Assembly (NCBI GenBank): GCA_007130885.1
Contig: SLRQ01000025.1
Span: forward strand, 1-64,000
Direction of reading: 5' to 3'
Source: Deltaproteobacteria bacterium
GTDB taxonomy: Bacteria; Myxococcota; Myxococcia; SLRQ01
DNA: 64,000 nt
Within the stretch, counting starts at the first letter, position 1. Every line of letters starts with the position of its first letter. Position numbers and translations under genes: made by a program. The notes below the pieces were generated by a model. The model ran no database searches. It saw nothing but the letters and a program-made list of their open reading frames with translations, and was not told where the DNA came from. Shown here piece after piece: positions 33,768-42,283 of this stretch.

Positions 33768-36266
33768 TCAATTGTCCAGGCGGACCCATGTTGCCCCATC
33801 TCCGCCTCTATCCTCTGATGGCACTTCCGTTCCGGACACGTGCGGAGATATGGCGAGATGCTCTCTTACCCCTCGCCGCAACGCACCCGTTCCATGACCG
33901 TGTACCACTCTAGCCCGGCCAATACCAGCCGTTACGAGCTCATCGAGCCTCTTGTCCAGGAAGGCGATGGCCTCTTCCACCCGCATACCGCGCAGATCTA
34001 TGACCTGCTCATCGGCCGAGCTCGATGCATCTCCCGCTACCAGCTTGTCCGTCTTTTTTGCGCGCTCGGCGGCCGTTGATGCCATCCGAGCCTTTGCCGC
34101 TTTTCTAGGCGGGCGCCTTAGCGCTACGAGATCGTGCTTGGGTAGGCGCATTTTCAGCGCGCCGAATGCCACCAGCGCGGTGCGCTCGTCCAGATCCAGA
34201 ACCTCGCCTTCACGATCGTCCATCGTGGGCGCGCGGACGAAGGTGCCGGGCTCCAGCTCCGGAAGCGGTGATTTCGAGGCCTCTTCTTGGCCCTCTGATG
34301 GACCCGATTTCGCTATAGCAGGAGATGCAGCTTCGGACTCCTCCTCATCGCGGGCCTTGTCGGTGCGAGCGAAGTTCGAGAGCTGCTCCAACTGTTGTTG
34401 CGCCTCGGAGGTGCGCTTCATCTTCGGCTCCGCCTGAAGCTTCGCGATGGTCTCTTTCACGGTCTTTCTGGCGGCCTCGATCTCTTCCGTAAGCTTCTCT
34501 CTGGCCTCGGCACGCACCTTTCGGCGTTCTTCTTCCACTTTCTTCCGCTCCAGCCGGAGACGTTCTTGCTCGGCCGTCTCGGCGGCCTGCATCTCGCGCA
34601 GCCGACTTGCCTCCCGGTCCGCCTCGGCCGTTCGCGCCTCGAGAGCATCGAGCGCGGAAGAGAGAGCGCCGCCGTCGCCGGAGAGGTGAGAGCGTGCGGC
34701 ATTCAGCACCTCGCCTGGGAGACCCACGCGCGCCGCAATCTCTATTGCGCTAGAGCCCCCGGATACGTGGAGGCGTAGACGATAGGTGGGCTGCATCTTT
34801 TCGGTGTCGAAACCCACTGCCGCCGAGACGAAGCGAGGGTCGGCAGCGGCCAGAGCCTTTAGAGCCTCGAAGTGTGTCGTGACCAGAACATGAGCGCCCT
34901 TCTCGATCATTTGCTCCAGCACCGCGGTAGCCAGAGCCGATCCTTCCCTGGGGTCGGTATCAGCGCAGATCTCGTCCACCAGCACCAGCACGGCCGGGCC
35001 CGACTGCTCGAGGGCATCGCGGAGCGCCTCGAGGTGCGCGCTGAAAGTGGACAGGTCGCGCTCCAAGTCCTGCTCGTCTCCCAGCACGGCGATTATCTCG
35101 CGGTAGATCGGAAGCACCGAACCCGGCGCCGCCGGTATGGGTAGGCCGTGACGCAGCATCAAGGCGCATAGAGCCACCGCGGTCACCGTCACGGTCTTCC
35201 CGCCCGCGTTCGGTCCGGAGACCACCAGGCACTGTGGCGGCCTCTCGACCTCTCCGACGGTCGGCGGGGCCGTCGCGGGTCGACTCTCCAAACGCACGTC
35301 GTTGGGAATGACCTTCTTCCCTTGAAGCACGAGCAGAGGGTGGCACAGCGAGCGCAGATCGAAGGCCGCATCCTCTTCGGTACGCATGCTCGGCGGCGCC
35401 GCGTCGAGATCGTCAGCCAATCTAGCGCTCGCTTCGATGAGATCGAGCTCGCCGATGCACTCCATGTCTCTATGAATAGAATCGGAGCGGGAGCCGACCA
35501 GGCGTGTCAGCTCCGCCAGAACCATGCGGACGGCCTCCGCTTCCTCGGCGATGGCCACCGCGAGATCGTTGCCCAGGGATATCAGCGAGGGCGGCTCGAT
35601 GAAGACCGTCTCGCCGGTGTTGGACACGTTGTGGACTATTCCGCCGACCTGGTAGCGGAACGAGGCCTTGATAGGCAGGACGTAGCGATCGCCGCGAACG
35701 GAGAAGTAAGGCTCCTGCAGCTTGTCCGTCCACTCGCGGCTTCTGGTCATGTCCTCGGCGGTACGGCGGAGGCGTCCGTGAAGACCTCGCACGCGGGTGC
35801 GGGTTTCAGCTACATCGGTCGATGCTTCGTCGGTCACCGTGCCGCCGGGGTCTATTGAACGCTCGATACGGCGAGCCAGCGGTTCTCCGCCTCCGGCTTC
35901 CGGCCACCGACCGGCAATCTCTCCCAGCGTGGATCGATGGCGGCTCATGAAGTGCGCGGCTTCCGATCCGCACCGGAGCACCGAGGCGACTTCTCGAAGA
36001 GCTTCGCCGTCCAAGATCCCCTCCTTGGATACCCTGACGAGGTGCCGTCGTACATCCGGAACTTCTCCAAGCGGGCTCATCTCGCCTTCACGATGAACTC
36101 CTCGCATGGCCTCGATATCAGTGAGGCGGCTCAGGATCTCTTTTTCGCTTTCCAGAGGCCCAAGATCCGCGGCCTTCTCGCGACCGAACACCGTCCTGGT
36201 CCTCTTCGAGAGCGCCGCGAGGAGATGTTGCCAACCCAGGAGGCGGTTTCTTGCCCCTTCGCGCAT
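33768..36266 (-). CDS. mutS2: MutS2-family ATPase/endonuclease with Smr domain
   Basis: MutS2 proteins suppress recombination or rescue collided ribosomes, depending on species; they do not act in mismatch repair. The product (832 aa) has the lever/clamp region (KLQEPYFSVRGDRYVLPIKA), the ATPase with Walker A SGPNAGGKT and Walker B VLVDEICADTDPREGSALA, and the TTHFEALKAL segment. A long coiled coil rich in Glu/Arg follows, then a C-terminal Smr nuclease domain with DLRGMRVEEA and VVHGHGTGALR. The Walker B loop reads ICADTDP rather than the commoner LGAGTDP. It begins at ATG 36266, divergent from the lipoprotein gene at 36535. Confidence 0.95.
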   Translation of the reverse strand: MREGARNRLLGWQHLLAALSKRTRTVFGREKAADLGPLESEKEILSRLTDIEAMRGVHREGEMSPLGEVPDVRRHLVRVSKEGILDGEALREVASVLRCGSEAAHFMSRHRSTLGEIAGRWPEAGGGEPLARRIERSIDPGGTVTDEASTDVAETRTRVRGLHGRLRRTAEDMTRSREWTDKLQEPYFSVRGDRYVLPIKASFRYQVGGIVHNVSNTGETVFIEPPSLISLGNDLAVAIAEEAEAVRMVLAELTRLVGSRSDSIHRDMECIGELDLIEASARLADDLDAAPPSMRTEEDAAFDLRSLCHPLLVLQGKKVIPNDVRLESRPATAPPTVGEVERPPQCLVVSGPNAGGKTVTVTAVALCALMLRHGLPIPAAPGSVLPIYREIIAVLGDEQDLERDLSTFSAHLEALRDALEQSGPAVLVLVDEICADTDPREGSALATAVLEQMIEKGAHVLVTTHFEALKALAAADPRFVSAAVGFDTEKMQPTYRLRLHVSGGSSAIEIAARVGLPGEVLNAARSHLSGDGGALSSALDALEARTAEADREASRLREMQAAETAEQERLRLERKKVEEERRKVRAEAREKLTEEIEAARKTVKETIAKLQAEPKMKRTSEAQQQLEQLSNFARTDKARDEEESEAASPAIAKSGPSEGQEEASKSPLPELEPGTFVRAPTMDDREGEVLDLDERTALVAFGALKMRLPKHDLVALRRPPRKAAKARMASTAAERAKKTDKLVAGDASSSADEQVIDLRGMRVEEAIAFLDKRLDELVTAGIGRARVVHGHGTGALRRGVREHLAISPHVSGTEVPSEDRGGDGATWVRLDN

Positions 36267-36534
36267 GTTCTAGCGCCGCCTGCTCGCCTCGCGGCGCCGT
36301 TCCGTAAAACCCTTCATGCAGTTGAGATTGCTGGGGTCGAAGAGCTGTGTCAAGCCACTGTATCCCTGAGCTGTCCCCTCTATCGTCCGAGTCGCTTGGT
36401 AGAGGAATCCCGAGGTATTTCGATCGCTTGGGGTTCAATCTGAAGGCGAGGAAGAGACGGTGTGCTAAGTAGGCCGTTTGAATCAGGTATCGGGCGAGTT
36501 TGTACCCTTTTACGAGCGAGCGCGGGAGCGCGGC

Positions 36535-37455
36535 ATGGCGAGCGCGGGTATGGTAGATAAGAGACCAATGGCTCCGCTCTCCAGATGTTGGTTGGTGATT
36601 CTCTTCTTTTGTGTTGGGTGCGCCTCCTCGCCGGTCTTGCCTGAAAGCGACGATGTCGAGCCGAGCGACCCGTCCATGGAGGAGTCCGAGGACGGCGTTC
36701 CGAAGGAGGGTGAGGACGAGGAGCCCTTGGAGGAGCCTCGAGAAGAGTCCGGAGAGAATGAAGACGAGGAGGGCGGGCCTAGCGAAGCCGTCGAGGATCC
36801 TCATGCCGTGCTGATGGAGGCGGCCGAGGCTGTCGATGCGGGCCGGTTCGGCGAGGCCATCAGCTTGCTGCGCGGGGTTCTGTCGGTGATGCCTACTTGG
36901 TCCGCCGCGCATCTGGAGCTTGCCCAAGCTCTGCTCTTGAGCGGAGGAAATCCGGAGGAGATTGGGCAGCACCTTCAGGAGGCAAGGCTTCTGGGCAGAA
37001 AGAGCGCCAGGTTCTACTACCTCGAGGGACTTCTCATGGAGGAGAGGGGGCAGCCTAAAATGGCGGCGGCGGCATACGAACAGGCCGTGGAGATGCGCCC
37101 GAGCCTGCTGGATGCGCGCGTTCGATTGGGGCGGCTTCTTTTGGATGAGGGTCACAACGAGGATGCCATCATCCATTTGGAGGCAGCCGTGCGGATTGAT
37201 CATGCGTTTCTGCCGGCTCGCGCCAATCTGGCCCTTGCATACGAGGCGGTGGGTCTCATCGAGGAAGCGGCGGAACAGATGATGAGGATCGCCGACCTCT
37301 ACCCGGAAAACGCTTTTCACCTACATCGTTTGGCCGAGCTCTACGAGCGTCACGGCATGGTCGAGAAGGCTCGCGAGGTCAGAGAACGGGCCGAAAAAGT
37401 GAAACCGGGGCCTGACCGGCCGCCTATGCGCCCGCTTCTCCCGTCCAGGCGTTGA
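36535..37455 (+). CDS. Putative TPR lipoprotein with acidic linker
   Basis: The product (306 aa from ATG 36535) has a hydrophobic N-terminus (SRCWLVILFFCVGC) that could be a lipoprotein signal, although CVGC is a poor lipobox. A strongly acidic stretch (EESEDGVPKEGEDEEPLEEP) leads to about five TPR units (residues 100-290) including ARFYYLEGLLMEERGQPKMA and RIDHAFLPARANLALAYEAV. Start sites at 36478 (TTG), 36535 (GGGAG upstream) and 36568 (ATG directly before the hydrophobic stretch) are possible. The family was not recognised. It converges on rlmD. Confidence 0.75.
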   Translation: MASAGMVDKRPMAPLSRCWLVILFFCVGCASSPVLPESDDVEPSDPSMEESEDGVPKEGEDEEPLEEPREESGENEDEEGGPSEAVEDPHAVLMEAAEAVDAGRFGEAISLLRGVLSVMPTWSAAHLELAQALLLSGGNPEEIGQHLQEARLLGRKSARFYYLEGLLMEERGQPKMAAAAYEQAVEMRPSLLDARVRLGRLLLDEGHNEDAIIHLEAAVRIDHAFLPARANLALAYEAVGLIEEAAEQMMRIADLYPENAFHLHRLAELYERHGMVEKAREVRERAEKVKPGPDRPPMRPLLPSRR

Positions 37456-37461
37456 AACTCT

Positions 37462-38901
37462 TCAGGTGCGGAAAGGGTCTTCGAGGTTGTCGGCTTCGGG
37501 TTTCCTGTCGAGTCGAACTATGGTCTCGAGGTGATGGGTCTGGGGAAACATGTCCAGGGGCTGCACGGAGGTCACCTCGTACCCGAACGGGATGAGCCAA
37601 GCGAGATCCGGTGCCAGGGTCGTCGGGTTGCAAGAAACGTAGATCACCCTTCCTGGAGCCGCTCTTCCTATCCTTCTCATTACCTTGCCGCCGGTTCCGG
37701 ATCTTGGGGGGTCGAGCAAGATGAGATCCGGAGGAGCTCCCGCCTTCTCGAGCAGGACCGGAAGGCCGCGTCTAGCATCCGCGGCCATGAAGCTGACGTT
37801 GCGAAACCCCTCCCGCTCCGCCGTCCGGCGAGCCGAATCAACCGCATTGGGGACTACCTCCAGGCCGAAGACCCGAGCGGCGCGGCGGGCAAGCAGAAGT
37901 GAAAAGGTGCCCACGCCGCAAAAGATGTCGATCGCTGTCTCGTCGCCGGTAAGCTCGGCCGTCTCGATGACAAGGTCGACCAGCTTCTCCGCCTGGGCCG
38001 TGTTGGTTTGGAAAAAAGTCTCCAGCTCGACCCGAAACAGTATGCCGCCCAGCTTCTCCATGATGTGGTCGCGACCGTGGAGTACCTCCAGGCGTTCGGC
38101 GGCAACTGCATCGGCCGGTGAGTCGGTCACCGCTCTCACCACGCTTTCGAGGCCCTCGTGTCGTTCGGCCAGCTCGCCAGCGAGTCTTTCGGCGTTTGGA
38201 AAAGGATCGGATGTAGTGACAAGTCCGGCCATCATCTCACCCGTTCCTCGCCCTTCTCTGATTACCAGGTGTCGAAGGAGGCCGGTTCGGCGGCGTCGGT
38301 CCCATGAAGGGAGGGCTCTTTCGCGAACGAGCCTCTTGACCGTCAGCGCGAGATCCATGGCTCTTTGTGAGGGGAGCAGGCAGCCCTCCAGCTCCAAAAC
38401 CTCGTCGAAGCGGCCTCGACGGTGTAGACCCAGCACGCCGTTTTGGTCGAACGAGAACTCCATCTTGTTCCGGTAGCCATGGGCGTCCTCTGAAGGGACG
38501 ATCGGATGGTATGGAAGACCTTTCGGCAGCCCACCAAGCCTCTCCAGGCTCTCTCGAAGGAGATCTTCCTTGGCTCGAAGCTGCGCGCTGTAACTCATGT
38601 GTTGCCATGAGCAGCCGCCGCATTTGCCGAAATGGGTGCAAGGCGGCTTCTCTCTCTCCGGGGAGGGAGTCATGACCTCTACGAGCTCCCCTTCGCAGTG
38701 ACGCCGATGCGTTCGAGTGATCCGGGCCCGCACCCGGTCGCCTGGAGCGGTCAAGGGCACGAAAACGACCACGCCGTTTGCTCGGCCCACGCCGCGTCCT
38801 CCTTGCGCGAGCCCGTCGATGGACAGCAAGATTTCCTCGCCGCGCTTCGGCTTCTCACTCTGCTTCTTCGATGTGTCTTCTTCTGATGAACGGCCTTGCA
38901 T
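37462..38901 (-). CDS. rlmD: 23S rRNA (uracil-5-)-methyltransferase, RlmD/RumA type
   Basis: The enzyme makes m5U in 23S rRNA (U1939 in E. coli) or related positions. The product (479 aa) has an N-terminal TRAM domain (about 22-80), the iron-sulphur Cys set (C88, C94, C97 in PPCTHFGKCGGC, and Cys about 182 in LEGCLLP), and a SAM-binding domain (AIDIFCGVGTFSLLLARRA). The catalytic Cys lies in VIYVSCNPTTLAPDL. RlmCD or TrmA-like activity on other uridines cannot be excluded from sequence alone. It converges on the TPR lipoprotein gene with only 6 bases between stops. Confidence 0.92.
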   Translation of the reverse strand: MQGRSSEEDTSKKQSEKPKRGEEILLSIDGLAQGGRGVGRANGVVVFVPLTAPGDRVRARITRTHRRHCEGELVEVMTPSPEREKPPCTHFGKCGGCSWQHMSYSAQLRAKEDLLRESLERLGGLPKGLPYHPIVPSEDAHGYRNKMEFSFDQNGVLGLHRRGRFDEVLELEGCLLPSQRAMDLALTVKRLVRERALPSWDRRRRTGLLRHLVIREGRGTGEMMAGLVTTSDPFPNAERLAGELAERHEGLESVVRAVTDSPADAVAAERLEVLHGRDHIMEKLGGILFRVELETFFQTNTAQAEKLVDLVIETAELTGDETAIDIFCGVGTFSLLLARRAARVFGLEVVPNAVDSARRTAEREGFRNVSFMAADARRGLPVLLEKAGAPPDLILLDPPRSGTGGKVMRRIGRAAPGRVIYVSCNPTTLAPDLAWLIPFGYEVTSVQPLDMFPQTHHLETIVRLDRKPEADNLEDPFRT

Positions 38902-39002
38902 AGCCGCCCAAGATAACCCGGAGCCCTCCGTTGAGCCAGCAGAGATCCAAGGTAGGGACAGGCTTGACAGGTGACTGTCCGCGGATGAGTCGCCGGCCGG
39001 CC

Positions 39003-39073
39003 GTTCGGTTCACCGAGACCGACGCGTGATGACCGCTCGCCTCGGCGGTTCGGTTCATCTAGTGAGCCGAACG
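39003..39073. promoter_or_regulatory. Repeated GTTCGGTTCA element with inverted copy
   Basis: GTTCGGTTCA occurs at 39003-39012 and again at 39048-39057. The second copy is followed after TCTAG by TGAGCCGAAC (39063-39072), forming a ten-pair stem with one G-U (or operator-like dyad). It sits between rlmD (leftward) and the lipoprotein gene (rightward), 130 bases before the latter. This is a plausible protein-binding site. Confidence 0.4.
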
Positions 39074-39200
39074 ATGGGATTCAGAAAGTGGGCTGGCCCG
39101 GAAGGAGGGAACGGTGTAGAACTTTCCCCGCTCTTTTGATCGCGGGAAGGACAATGTTTGAGGTCCTGAACTCTTCGTTCAAGGACGCTTGGGAGTCGAG

Positions 39201-39899
39201 ATGACGAAGACGAGAAGGTCTTGGATGAAGAAACAGGTGCTCTTTGGTGCGGCGTTGTTCGTGCTGGTGGGGTGCGGCGAGGATATCAACGCGGGCAGCA
39301 ATAGCTTGCAGGTGGAAGCCCATGCCCATACCGCCGGCACTCGGGCATCGAACTTCTTCGCGGTGCAGGTTAGAGAAGAGGCGACGGGGCGTGTTGTCTC
39401 TCACGCGGACGTTCGCGTGCGCGGCGCTGATGACAGCGAGTGGGAGTTCGATTACTTGGGTGCATCCTGGGGTCCCATCTCCGGGGGGCTATACCTTTTG
39501 CAGGAGTTCGAGTGGCAGCCCGGCTGGCACCTGGAGATCGAGGTCGATGATGAGCACTGGCTCGAGGTCTATCTAGACTGTCCCGGTATAACGAAGGTCT
39601 TCGAGCCGATCGCCAACACGGCCTACCGGCCCGAGGATGGAGATGCTCTCACCGTTCGCTGGGAGGATCTTTCCGGCAATAGCGCCGAAAGGGTCGAGAT
39701 CAGCCTGAGCCGAAACGACAGGCTGATTGAGCTGGAAGGGGACCCGGGCAGGCACGAGATCCCCGCCGCGCAGCTAGGCACGACAGGCAGCGAGCGGCTG
39801 GTCGTGGAGAGATTCACCGAGGTCGAGCTTCTGGGCGGCACGGGTGACTCGATGTTTTATGGCTCGTCGGAGCACGGCTTCGACTTCATGATCGAGTGA
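39201..39899 (+). CDS. Putative lipoprotein, function unknown
   Basis: The product (232 aa) starts with a basic n-region and hydrophobic stretch ending in LVGC (MTKTRRSWMKKQVLFGAALF, then VLVGC), a clear lipobox. The mature protein is beta-rich, with QVREEATGRVVSHADVRV suggesting a carboxypeptidase-regulatory or Ig-like fold, and a second half with VRWEDLSGNSAERVEISLSR like a fibronectin/PKD-type strand pattern. ATG 39201 is preceded by GGGAG at six bases; TTG 39189 is the alternative. The gene converges with the minus-strand membrane protein ending at 39916. No named family is recognised. Confidence 0.78.
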   Translation: MTKTRRSWMKKQVLFGAALFVLVGCGEDINAGSNSLQVEAHAHTAGTRASNFFAVQVREEATGRVVSHADVRVRGADDSEWEFDYLGASWGPISGGLYLLQEFEWQPGWHLEIEVDDEHWLEVYLDCPGITKVFEPIANTAYRPEDGDALTVRWEDLSGNSAERVEISLSRNDRLIELEGDPGRHEIPAAQLGTTGSERLVVERFTEVELLGGTGDSMFYGSSEHGFDFMIE

Positions 39900-39915
39900 G
39901 CGACAGCGAGTGGGA

Positions 39916-40629
39916 CTATTTTGGTGACGCAATAACCGGGTCCCACTCCAACGGGCGCTTCTCCAGGCGAGCGCCTTCGAGCTTACGGCGTGTCGTCTCG
40001 GTGGCGCCTTCGGCGGTCAGGACCTCGAGTCCTTCCGGAAGCAGGCTGTCCGGAACTATCATCTCTCGCGTAGCGCCGTCATCCATCTCCAAGGTCATTT
40101 GGTACTCGATCTCCTGCTCGCCGGCACGCCCTCCCACGGTGGGAAGGCGCCTGTGACTGATGCTGGTGACCGTTGCGCTCCACTCCGCGGTGTAGCGATT
40201 CAGCAGGCGCGGCAATAGTCGGGGCGGCTGTCTGTCCGGATCATCCACCGAAGGATCGGGCTCCAGCCCTTCCTCCGTTATGGGAGTTGGGTTCCACGCT
40301 AGGTTGTCCTTTCGAAGGTAGACTCCTACCTCGAGCTCATCGGCGACGTGCGATGAGACTCGTTTGTCTCGAGGCATTCCATCATGCGTGATAACCAAAA
40401 CTCTGGTGCCATCCGGAGGCGCCACAACGACTGCTTGATAGGCCTCTAGGTATCGGTTGAAAATGGGGGAAAGCAGCATCATCAGCAGGCACAACCCGAT
40501 GAGAAATGCCACGAAGCGGTACTGTCCGAATCTCATCTCCCTCGTGCTGCGGATGAGGTCGTCGTCGCTGTCGCCTCCGGCGGGTTCAGTGCCGGTCCCT
40601 TTTCCTTCGATCTCGTTCTCGCTCATCAT
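39916..40629 (-). CDS. Single-pass membrane protein, function unknown
   Basis: The 237-residue product has an acidic cytoplasmic N-terminus (about 1-35), one membrane helix (about 38-58, YRFVAFLIGLCLLMMLLSPI) and a periplasmic part of about 175 residues. That part is rich in Pro, Asp and Arg, with ILVIT-like strands (VLVITHDGMPRDKR). Two consecutive ATG codons (40629, 40626) could start it; neither has a good ribosome-binding site, although a TATA-rich patch lies just upstream. A longer in-frame opening to 41136 is antisense to the next gene and is not believed. No family was recognised. Confidence 0.65.
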   Translation of the reverse strand: MMSENEIEGKGTGTEPAGGDSDDDLIRSTREMRFGQYRFVAFLIGLCLLMMLLSPIFNRYLEAYQAVVVAPPDGTRVLVITHDGMPRDKRVSSHVADELEVGVYLRKDNLAWNPTPITEEGLEPDPSVDDPDRQPPRLLPRLLNRYTAEWSATVTSISHRRLPTVGGRAGEQEIEYQMTLEMDDGATREMIVPDSLLPEGLEVLTAEGATETTRRKLEGARLEKRPLEWDPVIASPK

Positions 40630-40753
40630 CGGGAGAATATAACAACAGGGCCTTGCAGCGCACGCCGACATGAATTGGTAACGATCCCTGTGGTAAAGCG
40701 GAAGTTGGACCCCAGCTTGAGCGATGGCACACGCCTGTGGCATACCGGATCTC

Positions 40754-42283
40754 ATGAACGCACGATCCGCACTCGATTTTGTTGCGATCCAAGGTCTCGT
40801 CCTCTGTGTCTGGTTGGTCGCGTGCGCGACTACACCGGAAGTTCGAGAGGATCCGCCTCGCGGGCCGGACCTGCAATTGGAGGAAATGGTCGCATTGTTC
40901 GAGCGTATCGAGGAGGGCGTCTTGCGGCAGGACATCGGCGCCCTGCAGCAGGAGCTCGAGGAAGAAGCGTCGGATGGCGAATGGTGGGCCGTGGTCAGGG
41001 CCGGGTTGGCTCGCATTCCGACCGACCCCGAGTTGGCGTGGGAACGGCTTCGTGAGGTCACGGTCGCCTCCTCGGGTACCGTCTCGGCGTACTGGGCCTG
41101 GCTTGGGATGGCCGATATTTCGCTTAAATGGGGCATGCACGGTCAGGCCCGCAACAACATCGAACAGGCTCTGCGAATAGCGGATGACAGCCTTCCAGCG
41201 GTTGCCCGTCTAGGTCTCCTGGCTCTCGATGAGGGCAACGAGGAGCAGGGTGTCGAACTGCTGGGGGAGATAGCTTCGACGGAGCTGGGGAGAATGGTGT
41301 CTCCGCGAGGGGTAGTTGCTCTTGCGCGTGTTCAGGTAGGCCGTGGTCGGGGTGAAGACGCCGCGGTCTTGCTGGATTCCATTTTGGAGCATTACCCGTA
41401 TAGGGTCGCTGCGCTGGATCTGCGGGCAAGCATTGCGAGGGAAGAGGGAAACATCGAGGAAGCGGAAGTCCACTTGAGCAGAGCTGTAGAAGCCGCGCCC
41501 ACGGTCCCGAACCTAGCTGAACGGCTCGCCGAAATTCGAGAGGAGCTGGATGATCTGCCCGGAGCGTTGGATGCCCGGCGGATCACCGCGGTGAAGCGAG
41601 CGGATGATACGGAAGCCTGGCGCAAGATGGCGGATGTCGCTCGCGCGGCGGAAGACGCCTCCGCCGAGGAGGAAGCGCTGAAGGCCGTCATTCGCCTCGA
41701 TGAGGATGCCGACGCCTATCGCCGGATGGCACGCCTGCGGACGGAATCCGAGGATAAGGAAGGTGCCAAGGAGGCATGGAGCAGGCTACTGGATCTCGAT
41801 GATGACCCGATGGCACGTATAGCTCGTGCGCGCCTCTATCTCGAAGCGAACGATCCGAGGATGGCGATAGGCGACTTGAGGCGGGCCTTGGAAGTAGAGG
41901 GTGAAGGCGAGGACGATTCGGAGACCAAGACCCACCCCGATATCGGTGATGAAGCTTCCAGCCTTCTAGAAACGGTCTCATCCATGGTAGGCCTGCCTTC
42001 GCAGCCCGTTTCCGGAAGAACCCCGGACGGAGTGTACAGGTCAATCAGCCGAGTGGTCGAGAGGGCATACAGAAAGCGCTTGGAGGATGTGCCTGCTCTT
42101 GGCGGAACCTATTCGGTTCGAGTGATTGTGTCCGGTCACTCGGTCATCGATGCGGAGATCGTCGATAACAGTCTTGGGGATCCGAAGCTCGAGGCACTGA
42201 TCTACTGGACGATTCATGACGCCCGTTTTCCGCACGTGGACTCACCCACGGAGTACACGTTGCCGTACACTCTATCGCGATGA
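40754..42283 (+). CDS. TPR lipoprotein with TonB-like C-terminal domain
   Basis: The product (509 aa) has a lipoprotein signal ending LVAC (Cys 24), then about eight TPR-like helical pairs (residues 30-390) with many Glu/Asp/Arg. Its C-terminal segment (about 430-509: YSVRVIVSGHSVIDAEIV, then WTIHDARFPHVDSP) resembles the TonB/AgmX C-terminal fold found in several deltaproteobacterial envelope proteins. ATG 40754 is preferred because it places the signal at the N-terminus; ATG 40724 is an in-frame alternative. Its stop overlaps the namZ start (ATGA), implying coupling. Function unknown; an envelope scaffold role is a guess. Confidence 0.78.
   Translation: MNARSALDFVAIQGLVLCVWLVACATTPEVREDPPRGPDLQLEEMVALFERIEEGVLRQDIGALQQELEEEASDGEWWAVVRAGLARIPTDPELAWERLREVTVASSGTVSAYWAWLGMADISLKWGMHGQARNNIEQALRIADDSLPAVARLGLLALDEGNEEQGVELLGEIASTELGRMVSPRGVVALARVQVGRGRGEDAAVLLDSILEHYPYRVAALDLRASIAREEGNIEEAEVHLSRAVEAAPTVPNLAERLAEIREELDDLPGALDARRITAVKRADDTEAWRKMADVARAAEDASAEEEALKAVIRLDEDADAYRRMARLRTESEDKEGAKEAWSRLLDLDDDPMARIARARLYLEANDPRMAIGDLRRALEVEGEGEDDSETKTHPDIGDEASSLLETVSSMVGLPSQPVSGRTPDGVYRSISRVVERAYRKRLEDVPALGGTYSVRVIVSGHSVIDAEIVDNSLGDPKLEALIYWTIHDARFPHVDSPTEYTLPYTLSR

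Noticed and set aside
40629..41136. N-terminal extension of the single-TM protein to 41136
   Set aside because: The extra 169 codons lie antisense to the TPR lipoprotein gene, have unbiased composition and no start signals. The membrane-protein pattern begins only at 40629.
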